From Hamadaea sp. (GTDB lineage: Bacteria > Actinomycetota > Actinomycetes > Mycobacteriales > Micromonosporaceae), in NCBI RefSeq assembly GCF_013362815.1, contig NZ_JABFVK010000018.1, forward strand, positions 1 through 64,000: a DNA stretch of 64,000 nucleotides, read 5' to 3'. Within the stretch, counting starts at the first letter, position 1. The number at the start of each line of letters is the position of its first letter. The position numbers and the translations under genes were made by a program. Positions 54,129-63,864 of the stretch are shown here, one piece after another. The notes beneath the pieces are model-generated. The model was not told the DNA's origin and did not search any database. It worked only from the letters and a program-made list of their open reading frames with translations.

Positions 54129-55529
54129 TCAATACCGGTTCTGATCCCCCCAGGGATCCTGGTTAGGGCGCGGGTTGGGTTGCGGGGGGTAATACGGCTG
54201 CTGCTGCTGTCCGTACCCCGGCTGCGGGCGCGGCTGCGGCGACCCGTACACCCCTGCCCCCTGGTCCGGATACCCGCCCCTGCCTCGGTCGTCGTACGCG
54301 TGGACGGGGGCGAGCACCGTGGTGGGCGCATTGTCATGCGGGCCGGGGAAGTCGGCGTCGCCGAATTCGTCGAGCGCTTCCCGCTCTCGCTTGGCCTTCT
54401 TCTTCGCCGCGGCAGCCGCCTTCTGGCGCTTCTTCTTGCCGCTGATCATCCCGAAGACGCCGAGGCCGACGAGGATCAGGCCGGCGAAGCCCACCCCGGC
54501 GAGCAGCATGTAGACCTGGTCCAGCGAGAGGTCTTTGAACCATTTCATGAGTGCCGAGTCCCCTTCGGACGCTTTCACCGTCGGCGGGGCGACGTAGCGC
54601 TTCGTCGTCGGCGTGTAGCTCAGCAGCGACGCGGTTTCCTTGTCGGTCGCCTTGTCCAGACGCGGAGCGGTGATGAACTGCGTACCGTCGTCGGAGTAGG
54701 TGATCGCGCCGCTGTACTGCTCGGCCGGCTGCGGCAGCCCGGTCACTCGCGGCTCGGTCTTCAGCGCGGCGAGCACGTCGTTTCCGTTGACGTCCCACTC
54801 GTACGCGTCGGCTTGCGTACGCAGCACGACCCGGCTGCCGTCGGGTGCGACGGCGCCCCCGGTGAACCCCTTGCGGCCGGCCCCACCGAGCATGTTGTCC
54901 GTGACGGTGGTCAGGATGTCGATCTTTCCGACCTGCTTCAGCGGTACGCCCTCGGCTCCCGGCGCCAGCGCAGCGCTCGGCGTGTAGAGGAACGCCGTGC
55001 GATCGTTCTCGTGCGTCACGAGGATGGGCGTGCCGTCACCGTTGATCAGGAGCGCCTGGACCTCGTGCTTGTCACCTTCCGGGAAGGTCAGCCGATAGAT
55101 CTGCGGCGTCGTGAGGGCGGCCGGCAGCTTCCACAGGGCGACGCTCGGCCGCTCCTTGGCGTTACCGGTGTCGGCGATCCACATCGTGCCGTCCTTGGCC
55201 CGGACGATGTCGTTCGGCGAGTTGGAGCCGTTCCCGCCGAAGGCGATGCCCTTACCCGAGATCTTGCAGTTCGCGGTGAGCTGCCAGATCTTCTGGTGGC
55301 TCTCGACCGGATTGTCGACGTTCTCCGCGGTGTTGACGGCCAAGTAGCCCGTGCTGGTCGCCACGATGCCCGACAGCTCACCGACACGCTCGTCGCTGAG
55401 CTTGCAGAGCTTCTTTCCCTGGGCCGGGGCGGCTGCTGCCGCCGAGGGAGAGGGGTCGGCCGCCAGCGCTGGGGACCCGAGCAGAAGCGCGGCCCCCACC
55501 GCCATGACCGAGAACGTCACACGCCGCAT
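54129..55529 (-). CDS. Secreted propeller-like protein with C-terminal membrane anchor and Pro/Gln-rich tail
   Basis: 466 aa. Signal peptide (1-23), extracellular beta-propeller-like domain (about 40-330; LCKLSDERVGELSGIVATSTG, SPNDIVRAKDGTMWIADTGNAKERPSVALWKL, VQALLINGDGTPILVTHENDRTAFLY), single membrane helix (about 350-375, YMLLAGVGFAGLILVGLGVFGMI), basic stop-transfer segment and a cytoplasmic Pro/Gln/Tyr-rich tail (PQPGYGQQQQPYYPPQ). Possible sensor or wall-associated protein; no family function known to me. Confidence 0.8.
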   Translation of the reverse strand: MRRVTFSVMAVGAALLLGSPALAADPSPSAAAAAPAQGKKLCKLSDERVGELSGIVATSTGYLAVNTAENVDNPVESHQKIWQLTANCKISGKGIAFGGNGSNSPNDIVRAKDGTMWIADTGNAKERPSVALWKLPAALTTPQIYRLTFPEGDKHEVQALLINGDGTPILVTHENDRTAFLYTPSAALAPGAEGVPLKQVGKIDILTTVTDNMLGGAGRKGFTGGAVAPDGSRVVLRTQADAYEWDVNGNDVLAALKTEPRVTGLPQPAEQYSGAITYSDDGTQFITAPRLDKATDKETASLLSYTPTTKRYVAPPTVKASEGDSALMKWFKDLSLDQVYMLLAGVGFAGLILVGLGVFGMISGKKKRQKAAAAAKKKAKREREALDEFGDADFPGPHDNAPTTVLAPVHAYDDRGRGGYPDQGAGVYGSPQPRPQPGYGQQQQPYYPPQPNPRPNQDPWGDQNRY

Positions 55530-55580
55530 TCGGCAAGTCTCGCATGCTCGGCCGGGACGGTGGGGAATCCGGTGCTGTCG

Positions 55581-57029
55581 TTACGCGACAGCGCTCGTGT
55601 TCTTACTATCCGTCACCAGGTAGGGGGCCAACTCCGCAGCCAGTTCCGCGTCTACGCGTACCCGCAAGAATGTGCCTTCCTCCTGATGGTCCGTTTCCTG
55701 GACTTCTCCGCGCAGATGGAGCCGGGTGACCAGATCGCCCCGGTCGTAGGGCACCAGGACGGCGACCTCGACCGCGGGACGCGGCAGGCGTGCCTCGATC
55801 GCAGCCTTGAGCTCCGCGATCCCCGCGCCCGTCTGGGCGGAGACGAACAGCGCGCCGGGCCATTCGCGCTTCAACCGCAGCAGCGTCTCCTCGTCAGCCG
55901 CGTCGACCTTGTTCACGACCAGCAACTCCGGCAGCTTGTCCGCGCCCACCTCGGCGAGCACCTCGCGAACCGCGCGCACCTGCTCGTCGGGGTCCGGGTG
56001 TGCGCCGTCGACGACGTGCACCAACAGATCCGCGTCGGCCACCTCTTCCAAGGTCGAGCGAAACGCCTCGACCAGGTGGTGCGGCAGGTGCCGGACGAAA
56101 CCGACCGTGTCGGACAGCGTGTAGATCCGCCCGTCCGCGCTGGTCGCCCGCCGCGTCGTGGTGTCCAAGGTCGCGAACAGCGCGTCCTCGACCAGCACGC
56201 CCGCGCCGGTGATCCGGTTGAGCAGGCTGGACTTGCCCGCGTTGGTGTAACCGGCGATCGCCACCGCCGGCACCGCGTTCCGCCGCCGGGTCGCACGTTT
56301 GGTGTCCCGGATGGTACGCATCGACGTCAGTTCCCGCCGCAGCTTGGCGATGCGGTGGTTGATCCGCCGACGGTCGGTCTCGAGCTTCGTCTCACCGGGA
56401 CCGCGCAGGCCGACGCCGCCGCCCGCGCCGCCACCGCGACCGGATCCACCGGTCTGACGGGACAACGCCTCACCCCAACCACGGAGCCGGGGCAGCAGGT
56501 ACTGCAACTGAGCCAGCTCGACCTGGGCCTTGCCCTCCTTGCTCTTCGCGTGCTGGGCGAAGATGTCCAGGATGAGCGCGGTCCGGTCGATGACCTTGAC
56601 CTTGATCTGCTGCTCCAGGGCGCGCAACTGGCTCGGCGACAGCTCGCCGTCGCAGATGACGGTGTCGGCGCCGGTCTGCTCGACGACCGAGCGGACCTCG
56701 TCCACCTTGCCGCGGCCGATGAAGGTCGCGGGGTCGGGCTGACTGCGCCGCTGGATCAAGCCCTCCAAGACCTGCGAACCCGCGGTCTCAGCCAGGGCGG
56801 CCAGCTCGGTCAGGGAGTTCTCGGCGTCGATCACGGTGCCGGCGGTCCAGACCCCGACCAGGACTACTCGTTCCAGTCGCAGCTGACGGTATTCAACTTC
56901 GGTGATATCGGTGAGCTCGGTGGACAGACCTGCGACGCGTCGCAGCGCGTGCCTCTCCGCGAGTTCAAGATCGCCCAGCGTCTCGGCGTCACCGGTCTCG
57001 ACAAGCGGTTCAGCATGATAGTTCGTCAA
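55581..57029 (-). CDS. hflX: Ribosome-associated GTPase HflX
   Basis: 482 aa from TTG at 57029, 7 nt after AGGAGG; GTG at 57047 is an alternative. N-terminal HflX domain (about 30-215; TFIGRGKVDEVRSVVEQTGADTVICDGELSPSQLRALEQ), glycine-rich linker, coiled coil, then the G domain: G1 GYTNAGKSSLLN, G3 DTVGFVRHLPHHLVEAF, G4 NKVD. Splits or rescues stalled/hibernating 70S ribosomes, and HflX confers macrolide-lincosamide tolerance in mycobacteria. Divergent from malic enzyme. Confidence 0.95.
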   Translation of the reverse strand: MTNYHAEPLVETGDAETLGDLELAERHALRRVAGLSTELTDITEVEYRQLRLERVVLVGVWTAGTVIDAENSLTELAALAETAGSQVLEGLIQRRSQPDPATFIGRGKVDEVRSVVEQTGADTVICDGELSPSQLRALEQQIKVKVIDRTALILDIFAQHAKSKEGKAQVELAQLQYLLPRLRGWGEALSRQTGGSGRGGGAGGGVGLRGPGETKLETDRRRINHRIAKLRRELTSMRTIRDTKRATRRRNAVPAVAIAGYTNAGKSSLLNRITGAGVLVEDALFATLDTTTRRATSADGRIYTLSDTVGFVRHLPHHLVEAFRSTLEEVADADLLVHVVDGAHPDPDEQVRAVREVLAEVGADKLPELLVVNKVDAADEETLLRLKREWPGALFVSAQTGAGIAELKAAIEARLPRPAVEVAVLVPYDRGDLVTRLHLRGEVQETDHQEEGTFLRVRVDAELAAELAPYLVTDSKNTSAVA

Positions 57030-57190
57030 AACTTGTCCTCCTCGCACTCAAGCGTGGCACGCCGGGACCCTCCCGCGCATCCCCATTTGCCCGTGTCCGT
57101 AGGTCACATGCGAAGGCAGCGGTTCGCTGGTGGGCGTACGACGGTGAGAGAATGGCTGGGCCACGCTGGAGTGTGATGAAAGGGACGAAA

Positions 57191-58609
57191 GTGTCGACAA
57201 TGCGCCTGCCGAGTGCCGGATTCTCGATCACCATCCGGGTGGCGGTGACCGCAGACTCGTCGGCGATCGGCCGTCTCACCACCGCAGTCGGCGAGGCGGG
57301 GGCCATCGTCACGGCGCTGGATGTCGTCGACTCCGACCACGTACGCGTAGTGGCCGACCTGACGTGTGACACCGCTGACACCGTCCACGCCGATCAGGTG
57401 GTGAGCGCGCTCGAGGCGCTCGACGGTGTCGAGGTACGCAAAGTCTCCGACCGGACCTTCCTGCTTCACCTCGGCGGCAAGATCGAGGTCAGTCCCAAGG
57501 TCACGCTGCGGAACCGGGACGAGCTGTCGCGGGCGTACACCCCGGGGGTGGCGCGCGTCTGCATGGCGATCGCGGAGAACCCGGCCGACGCCCGGCGCCT
57601 CACCATCAAGCGCAACACCGTCGCTGTGGTCAGCGACGGCTCGGCCGTCCTCGGGCTCGGCAACATCGGACCGGCCGCGTCGCTGCCCGTCATGGAAGGC
57701 AAGGCGGCCCTGTTCAAGCGGTTCGCCAATGTGGACGCCTGGCCCATCGTCCTCGACACCCAGGACACCGACGAGATCGTCCGCATCGTGCGGGCCATCG
57801 CCCCGGCGTACGGCGGGATCAACCTGGAGGACATCGCCGCCCCGCGCTGCTTCGAGATCGAAGCCCGGCTGCGTGATCTGCTCGACATCCCCGTCTTCCA
57901 CGACGATCAGCACGGGACGGCGATCTGCGTACTGGCCGCGCTGACCAATGCCCTCCGGGTCGTCGGCAAGCAGATCGAGGACGTACGCGTCGTCGTCTCC
58001 GGCGCGGGGGCGGCCGGCACCGCCATCATGAAGCTGCTGCTGAAGCAGGGCGTCGGTGACGTGATCGCATACGACCGGGCCGGGGCGCTGCACCGCGGGA
58101 TGACCGGCTTGAACCCGACCCACCAGTGGCTGGTGGAGCACACCAACCAGGCCAACTATTCCGGGGATCTGCCCGGTGCCGTCAAGGGCGCCGACGTCTT
58201 CATCGGCGTGAGCGCACCGAACCTGCTGACCGGCGAGGACATCGCGCAGATGGCGGACAAGGCGATCGTCTTCGCGCTGGCCAACCCCGATCCCGAGGTC
58301 GACCCGCGAGAAGCCCGCAAGTACGCCGCCGTCGTGGCGACCGGCCGCTCGGACCAGCCCAACCAGATCAACAACGTGCTCGCCTTCCCCGGCATCTTCC
58401 GGGGCATGCTCGACGCCCAGGCCTCCGCGTACACCGAGGACATGGCGCTGGCCGCCGCCCAGGCGATCGCCGACGTCGTAGGCGAGGAGAAGGTCAACGC
58501 GAGCTACATCGTGCCGAGCGTCTTCGACCCGAAGGTCGCCCCGGCCGTGGCCGCTGCCGTCACCGCCGTATGCCGGGCGGCCTCGGCTCCTCCGGAGCCG
58601 GTCGCCTGA
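57191..58609 (+). CDS. NAD-dependent malic enzyme with N-terminal ACT domain
   Basis: 472 aa from GTG at 57191 (GGGAC just upstream); ATG at 57152 and 57200 are alternatives. ACT domain (about 8-85; SITIRVAVTADSSAIGRLTTAVGEAGAIVTALDVV) is followed by malic domain YTPGVARVCMAIAENP, VSDGSAVLGLGNIGPAASLPVMEGKAALFKRFA, VFHDDQHGTAICVLAALTNALRV and the NAD-binding VVVSGAGAAGTAIMKLLL. Oxidatively decarboxylates malate to pyruvate; the ACT domain suggests allosteric control by an amino acid or similar ligand. Confidence 0.94.
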   Translation: MSTMRLPSAGFSITIRVAVTADSSAIGRLTTAVGEAGAIVTALDVVDSDHVRVVADLTCDTADTVHADQVVSALEALDGVEVRKVSDRTFLLHLGGKIEVSPKVTLRNRDELSRAYTPGVARVCMAIAENPADARRLTIKRNTVAVVSDGSAVLGLGNIGPAASLPVMEGKAALFKRFANVDAWPIVLDTQDTDEIVRIVRAIAPAYGGINLEDIAAPRCFEIEARLRDLLDIPVFHDDQHGTAICVLAALTNALRVVGKQIEDVRVVVSGAGAAGTAIMKLLLKQGVGDVIAYDRAGALHRGMTGLNPTHQWLVEHTNQANYSGDLPGAVKGADVFIGVSAPNLLTGEDIAQMADKAIVFALANPDPEVDPREARKYAAVVATGRSDQPNQINNVLAFPGIFRGMLDAQASAYTEDMALAAAQAIADVVGEEKVNASYIVPSVFDPKVAPAVAAAVTAVCRAASAPPEPVA

Positions 58610-58640
58610 CCGCACCGCTGCACAGCCCGGCTTCGGCGTC

Positions 58641-58740
58641 GCAGTATCCCGGGACTGCGCATTCCCGCGCTGCGGCGGCGCAGTATCCCGGGACTGCGCA
58701 TTCCCGCGCTGCGGCGGCGCCGTATCCCGGGATAACGCGC
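58641..58740. repeat. Tandem repeat, 39-bp unit
   Basis: Units beginning GCAGTATCCCGGGACTGCGC start at 58641 and 58680, and a degenerate partial unit starts at 58719 (period 39 bp). Each contains the 8-bp palindrome TCCCGGGA. Located just after the malic enzyme gene. Confidence 0.9.
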
Positions 58741-58772
58741 TTATTCGGCCGCGGATAGCCGCGTTATGCCGG

Positions 58773-58890
58773 ATAACGCGAAGCCGCACAACCCGGCGCG
58801 CCCCGCGACAACGCGAAGCCGCACAACCCGGCGCGCCCCGCGACAACGCGAAGCCGCACAACCCGGCGCGCCCCGCGACAACGCGAAGCC
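58773..58890. repeat. Tandem repeat, 35-bp unit
   Basis: AACGCGAAGCCGCACAACCC recurs with exactly 35-bp spacing at 58775, 58810 and 58845, with a truncated fourth at 58880 that runs to the end of dapF. The array lies in the convergent gap between malic enzyme and dapF. Confidence 0.92.
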
Positions 58891-58900
58891 CTCGAAGGAG

Positions 58901-59692
58901 CTAGAAGCGAAGCGCGGAAGTGTCGACGAAGCCGTGACCGACGATGACAGCGGGCCCGGCGAGCCGGCTGGTCGCCTCGTCGACGTCGACGACAAGTCGC
59001 CCACCAGGGACGTCCACCGTCACCGTGCCAGTCGCCCGGCCCTGCGAGTGCAGGTACGCGAAAGCGACCGCACAAGTCCCGGTGCCGCACGAGAGAGTCT
59101 CTCCGCTGCCCCGCTCGTAGACCCGCATACGCAGATGGTCGTCGGCCAAGATTTCGTAGAACTCGACGTTGACGCCCTCGGGGTAGAAGTCGCTGTCGAA
59201 GGCGGGCGATTCCCACAGCCGCAACGGTTCGACGTTGGGCACCGGGCAGACGAGGTGGGGGTTGCCCATCGAGACGCCGATCCCGTCGAACTTGTGATCG
59301 CCGATCTGCGCCCACGACGTGCCCAGGAGGACCGGTGCGCCCATGTCGACCCGGAAGCCCGGACCGTCCGGCAGCGCAGTACGCAGACCGGCCCGGGTCG
59401 CGATGGGGATCGGCCCGTCCCCGGCGGCGCGACCGGTCTCGACGAGGTGCCGGGCGAAGACGCGTACGCCGTTGCCGCACATCTCCGAGAGCGAGCCGTC
59501 GGAGTTCCAGTAGTCCATGAACCAGGCGGCCTCCGGCGTCGTGCTCGGCAGCGCCCGCAGTACGCCGTCCGCCCCGACGCCGAAGTGCCGGTCGCACAAC
59601 GCCGCGACCAGTTCCGGGGTCAACGGGGCGTCGCCATCGACGATGACGAAGTCGTTGCCGGTGCCGTGGCCCTTGGCGAAAGCCAGCCTCAC
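58901..59692 (-). CDS. dapF: Diaminopimelate epimerase
   Basis: 263 aa, GTG at 59692 overlapping the miaA stop (GTGA). FAKGHGTGNDFVIVD opens the fold; the two catalytic cysteines are in SEMCGNGVRVF and SGETLSCGTGTCA. Converts LL- to meso-diaminopimelate for peptidoglycan and lysine. Coupled translation with miaA, the usual actinobacterial order. Confidence 0.96.
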   Translation of the reverse strand: MRLAFAKGHGTGNDFVIVDGDAPLTPELVAALCDRHFGVGADGVLRALPSTTPEAAWFMDYWNSDGSLSEMCGNGVRVFARHLVETGRAAGDGPIPIATRAGLRTALPDGPGFRVDMGAPVLLGTSWAQIGDHKFDGIGVSMGNPHLVCPVPNVEPLRLWESPAFDSDFYPEGVNVEFYEILADDHLRMRVYERGSGETLSCGTGTCAVAFAYLHSQGRATGTVTVDVPGGRLVVDVDEATSRLAGPAVIVGHGFVDTSALRF

Positions 59693-60588
59693 TGCGCGTC
59701 CTCCTTGATCACGGAAAGCGCCTGTTCCACCAGATCCTCCCGCGCGCCGTCGAGCCAGACGATCGCGGGGTCCCGCCGGAACCAGGACCGCTGCCGCCGG
59801 ACGAAGCGCCGGGTGCCCGTGACGGTCGCCTGGAACGCCTCCTCCTCCGTGCACAGCCCGTCGAGGTAGGCGAGCACCTGCTGGTAGCCCAGCGCCCGTG
59901 AGGCCGTCTTGCCGTCGCGCAGACCCTGGGGGATCAGCCCCCGCACCTCGTCGACGAGCCCGTTCTGCCACATTGCGCGTACTCGTTGCTCCGTTCGTTG
60001 ATCTAGATCGGCACGATCGACGGCGAGTTGGAGACTCGCGTAGCGCGGGGTCGGATCGGGCAGCGCGGCCGTGAACGGACGCCCGGTGATCTCGATCACC
60101 TCCAGCGCGCGAACGATGCGCCGGCCGTTGCTCGGCAGGATCTTGGCCGCGGCGGCCGGGTCGCGATCGGCCAGCCGGCGATGCAGCGGGAGCGGCCCCA
60201 CGGCCGCGAGTTCGGCCTCCAGCCGCGCGCGCACGTCCGGGTCCGTGCCCGGAAACTCGAACTCCTCCAGCACCGCGCGCAGATACAGGCCCGTGCCGCC
60301 GACGAGCATGGGGGTACGCCCACGTGCCGCGACCTGCGCTATCGCGTCGCGTGCGAGATCCTGGAAGACCGCCACGCTGGCCGTCTCGGTGACCGGCCAG
60401 ATGTCCAGCAGATGATGCGGTACGCCTTCCCGCTCGGCCGGGGACAGTTTGGCGGTTCCGATGTCCATGCCGCGGTAGAACTGCATCGAGTCGCAGTTGA
60501 TCACCTCGGCGTCCAGGAGGTGCGCGAGCTCGATCGACAAAGCCGACTTTCCGGCCGCTGTCGGACCCACGATGGCGATCACCCGCAT
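59689..60588 (-). CDS. miaA: tRNA dimethylallyltransferase
   Basis: 299 aa. P-loop IVGPTAAGKSALSIEL, tRNA-binding CDSMQFYRGMDIGTAKLS, GGTGLYLRAVLEEFEFPG. Adds dimethylallyl to A37 of UNN-reading tRNAs, the substrate for MiaB, whose gene is 3 kb upstream in the same orientation. Coupled with dapF. Confidence 0.96.
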   Translation of the reverse strand: MRVIAIVGPTAAGKSALSIELAHLLDAEVINCDSMQFYRGMDIGTAKLSPAEREGVPHHLLDIWPVTETASVAVFQDLARDAIAQVAARGRTPMLVGGTGLYLRAVLEEFEFPGTDPDVRARLEAELAAVGPLPLHRRLADRDPAAAAKILPSNGRRIVRALEVIEITGRPFTAALPDPTPRYASLQLAVDRADLDQRTEQRVRAMWQNGLVDEVRGLIPQGLRDGKTASRALGYQQVLAYLDGLCTEEEAFQATVTGTRRFVRRQRSWFRRDPAIVWLDGAREDLVEQALSVIKEDAQ

Positions 60589-60782
60589 CGGACAACCGTA
60601 ACCTTTTCGTGCCCCGCGACCCGCGGGTGAGAGGCTGTCAGAATCATCAAGGACACCGTATGGTCACGGTCGGCCGCAGGCGGTGGACGCACACCGGGTA
60701 AGACCTGTGACAATGCGGGAGCAACTTTCTACGCGCGCTGGCGGGCGGCTCCGGAGGACCGGACCGGCCGGGAAGACTGAGG

Positions 60783-61997
60783 ATGGGCACAATGAGCGAC
60801 TGGACGACCTTCGGCCGGATCGACGAGGACGGCACGGTCTATGTGCGGACCGGCGAAGGAGAACGAGTCGTCGGATCCTGGCAGGCAGGCACGCCGGAGG
60901 AGGGCCTGGCCCACTTCGCGCGGCGCTACGCCGACCTGCTCACCGAGGTGGAGCTGCTGGAGACCCGGCTGGGCAACGGCTCGGCCGATCCCGGTCACAC
61001 CCTGACGGCGGTCCGGAAGCTGCTGGCCGGGATGCCCGAGGCGCACGTCGTCGGCGACATCCCCACGCTCACCGCCCGTCTGGAGCGGCTGGCCGCCAAG
61101 TCGGAGGAGAAGGCCGGCGAGGCCAAGGCCGCCCGGGACGCCGCCCGCGTCGAAGCGGTCGCCCGCAAGACCGCACTGGTCGAGGAGGCCGAGAAGCTGG
61201 CCGCCGAGGCGACCGGCTGGAAGGCGGCAGGCGACCGGCTCAAGGAGATCCTCGATGAGTGGAAGACCATCCGCGGGATCGACAAGAAGACCGACGGCGA
61301 GCTGTGGAAGCGGTTCGCGGCCGCCCGCGACGGCTTCACCCGCCGCCGGGGCGCCCACTTCGCCAGCCTCGACGCCCAGCGCAAGCAGGCGCAGGGTGGC
61401 AAGGAAGAGCTCGTCGCCGAGGCGGAGAAGCTGTCTGACTCCACCGAGTGGAACGCGACCGCAGCCCGGCTCAAGGAACTCATGAACGAGTGGAAGGCCG
61501 CTCCCCGCGCCGCCAAGGAAGCCGAGCAGAAGCTCTGGGAGAGGTTCCGCGCCGCGCAGGACGCCTTCTTCACCCGTCGCAGCGAGGTCTTCTCCGCGCG
61601 CGACGCCGAGCAGAAGGCCGCCCTGGGCAAGCGCCAGGAGCTGCTGACCCAGGCCGAGGCGCTGGACGTGGACGCCGACCCGAAGGCCGCCCAGGCGGCG
61701 CTGCGGGACATCCAGGGCCAGTGGCACGACTCCGGCCGGGTCAGCCGCGAGGCCGCCGCCGGGCTGGAGCGCCGGCTGCGGGCGGTCGAGGACAAGGTGC
61801 GCTCGGCGATGGACTCGGCCTGGCGCCGGGTCGAGCCGTCGGCCAACCCGATGCTCGACCAGATGCGCAAGCAGGTCGCCGAGGCCGAGCAGAAGCTGGC
61901 CAAGGCGCAGGCGGCCGGTGACGCCAAGCGGATCAAGGAGGCCCAGGCCGCCCTCGACTCCAAGAAGGCGTTCCTGGCGCTGGCCGAGCAGGCCTGA
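60783..61997 (+). CDS. DUF349 domain protein
   Basis: 404 aa (ATG at 60783, or 60792). N-terminal beta domain (TFGRIDEDGTVYVRTGEGERVVGSWQAGTPEEGLAHFARRYADL) then two to three DUF349 helical repeats (KLAAEATGWKAAGDRLKEILDEWKTIRGIDKKTDGELWKRFAAARDGFTRRR and the like) and a coiled-coil end. Highly charged, Ala/Lys/Glu-rich. Function unknown; conserved in actinobacteria between miaB and miaA-dapF. Confidence 0.93.
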   Translation: MGTMSDWTTFGRIDEDGTVYVRTGEGERVVGSWQAGTPEEGLAHFARRYADLLTEVELLETRLGNGSADPGHTLTAVRKLLAGMPEAHVVGDIPTLTARLERLAAKSEEKAGEAKAARDAARVEAVARKTALVEEAEKLAAEATGWKAAGDRLKEILDEWKTIRGIDKKTDGELWKRFAAARDGFTRRRGAHFASLDAQRKQAQGGKEELVAEAEKLSDSTEWNATAARLKELMNEWKAAPRAAKEAEQKLWERFRAAQDAFFTRRSEVFSARDAEQKAALGKRQELLTQAEALDVDADPKAAQAALRDIQGQWHDSGRVSREAAAGLERRLRAVEDKVRSAMDSAWRRVEPSANPMLDQMRKQVAEAEQKLAKAQAAGDAKRIKEAQAALDSKKAFLALAEQA

Positions 61998-62010
61998 TCC
62001 CTTTCACGAC

Positions 62011-62041
62011 AACGGCCGCCTCCCGCACGGGGGCGGCCGTT
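62011..62041 (+). terminator. Terminator after the DUF349 gene
   Basis: AACGGCCGCC (62011-62020) pairs with GGCGGCCGTT (62032-62041), loop of 11 nt with partial extra pairing, 13 bp after the stop codon. Confidence 0.82.
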
Positions 62042-62370
62042 CCGCGTTGCCCACTTCTTCGCGTTGATCATGAACCCAGGGTCCGGATGGGCGGCCTAGA
62101 GCCTGCGTCGTCGCCTGGGGTGAAGGCTGCGGTTTCGGGTGGGCGCTGTCCGATATCGCACCGAAGAGGGTGGGGCGTGGGCTTTGTTCGTTGGCGAATT
62201 GTCCGAGTTTCATGATCATGGTCAATTCTGGGCGGTGATAGCGACGCAGAATTGACCATGATCGTGGGCGGCCATGATCAGCGGAAGATTCGCGGTGCCA
62301 TAGCCCCACATTTTCTCCGTTGATCTCCGCCATGAACGTGACGGGCGGGCAGCGCGCGGGACGGGGGCGG
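62042..62370. other. Intergenic region between the DUF349 gene and miaB
   Basis: 329 bp between convergent genes, lower in GC than its surroundings. No gene supported. It contains the inverted repeat at 62214-62263 and several GATCATG motifs. Confidence 0.5.
62214..62263. repeat. 17-bp inverted repeat
   Basis: GATCATGGTCAATTCTG (62214-62230) and CAGAATTGACCATGATC (62247-62263) form a perfect 17-bp inverted repeat around 16 nt. GATCATG recurs near 62064 and 62272. It resembles the other palindromes in being intergenic between convergent genes but has a different sequence. Confidence 0.85.
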
Positions 62371-63846
62371 TCAGCAGGCGCAGGCGTCGGCGGCCGGTTC
62401 GGTCTGCTTCGGGGCGCCGACGGTCGGCAGACCCAGCAGCACGCCGGGCGTACGGGCGACTCGGCCGGCTTCGAAGGCGTCGCCGGCTCGCGTACGCCGA
62501 TGGCTGAGCACTGCGCCGTCCGCGTTGAGGTGGTGCGGGGCGGCGTACGTGAGCTCGGTGGTGATGACGTCACCGGGGCGGATCGTCGCCGCCTCCGCCG
62601 GCGTGACGGCGAAGTGGACCAGGCGGCCGTCTCGGGCTCGCCCGGACATCCGGCCGGTGGCGGCGTCCTTTCGGCCCTCCCCCACGGCCACGAGCACCTC
62701 GGGGCGCGTCCCGATGAGTTTCTTGTTCTCGTCCCAGGTGACTTCTTCGACCGCTTCCGCGAGACGCTGGTAACGCTCCTGCACGACCTGCTTCGGCAAC
62801 TGATCCGGCATGGTCGCGGCGGGCGTACCGGGGCGGATCGAGTACTGGAAGGTGAAGGCCGACGCGAATCGAGCCTGCCGGACGACGTCGAGGGTGGCCT
62901 GGAAGTCCTCCTCGGTCTCGCCGGGGAAGCCCACGATGATGTCGGTCGTGATCGCTGCGTCCGGCATCGCCTCGCGTACCTTGTCGAGGATGCCGAGGTA
63001 GCGCTCCGACCGGTAGCTGCGCTTCATCGCCTTCAGTACCCGGTCCGACCCGGACTGCAGCGGCATGTGCAGCTGGTGGCAGACGTTCGGAGTCTCCGCC
63101 ATGGCGGCGATGACGTCGTCGGTGAACGCGGCCGGATGCGGGCTGGTGAACCGTACGCGCTCCAGCCCCTCGATCGTCCCGGTGGCCCGCAGCAGCTTGC
63201 CGAATGCGAGGCGGTCCCCGAACTCCACGCCGTACGTGTTGACGTTCTGGCCGAGCAGGGTCACTTCGAGGACACCGGAGTCGACGAGCGCCTGAACTTC
63301 GGCGAGCACGTCGCCGGGGCGGCGGTCCTTCTCCTTGCCCCGCAGGCTCGGGACGATGCAGAACGTGCAGGTGTTGTTGCAGCCCACCGAGATGGAGACC
63401 CACCCGGCGTAGGTGGATTCGCGCCGGGTCGGCAGGGTCGACGGGAAGACTTCGAGGGACTCGAGGATCTCGACCTCGGCCTCCTCGTTGTGCCGGGCCC
63501 GTTCCAGCAGCACCGGCAGCGAGCCGATGTTGTGCGTACCGAAGACGACGTCGACCCAGGGAGCCTTCTTGACGATCTCGCCCTGGTCCTTCTGCGCCAG
63601 GCAACCGCCGACGGCGATCTGCATGCCCGGGTTCTTCACCTTCTGCGGGCGTAGGTGACCGAGGTTGCCGTAGAGCCGGTTGTCGGCGTTCTCGCGTACC
63701 GCACAAGTGTTGAACACCACGACATCAGCGTCATCGCCGGAAGCTGCCTTGACGTAACCAGCGGCATCCAGGAGCCCCGAAATCCGCTCCGAGTCGTGCA
63801 TGTTCATCTGGCAGCCGTACGTGACGACCTGATAGCTCCTGGACAC
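62371..63846 (-). CDS. miaB: tRNA-2-methylthio-N6-dimethylallyladenosine synthase
   Basis: 491 aa, GTG start with GGAG about 7 nt upstream. Methylthiotransferase UPF0004 domain ([43 protein letters not shown]) with three Cys for one [4Fe-4S] cluster; radical [21 protein letters not shown] binds the second cluster; C-terminal TRAM domain followed by a variable Pro/Ala tail. Adds methylthio to i6A37 made by MiaA. Confidence 0.97.
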   Translation of the reverse strand: MSRSYQVVTYGCQMNMHDSERISGLLDAAGYVKAASGDDADVVVFNTCAVRENADNRLYGNLGHLRPQKVKNPGMQIAVGGCLAQKDQGEIVKKAPWVDVVFGTHNIGSLPVLLERARHNEEAEVEILESLEVFPSTLPTRRESTYAGWVSISVGCNNTCTFCIVPSLRGKEKDRRPGDVLAEVQALVDSGVLEVTLLGQNVNTYGVEFGDRLAFGKLLRATGTIEGLERVRFTSPHPAAFTDDVIAAMAETPNVCHQLHMPLQSGSDRVLKAMKRSYRSERYLGILDKVREAMPDAAITTDIIVGFPGETEEDFQATLDVVRQARFASAFTFQYSIRPGTPAATMPDQLPKQVVQERYQRLAEAVEEVTWDENKKLIGTRPEVLVAVGEGRKDAATGRMSGRARDGRLVHFAVTPAEAATIRPGDVITTELTYAAPHHLNADGAVLSHRRTRAGDAFEAGRVARTPGVLLGLPTVGAPKQTEPAADACAC

Positions 63847-63864
63847 CCGCGGACTCCTTCGTTA

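Noticed and set aside
57104-58861. 585-codon minus-strand open frame
   Set aside because: Antisense to malic enzyme and including the tandem repeats; composition is shadow-like.
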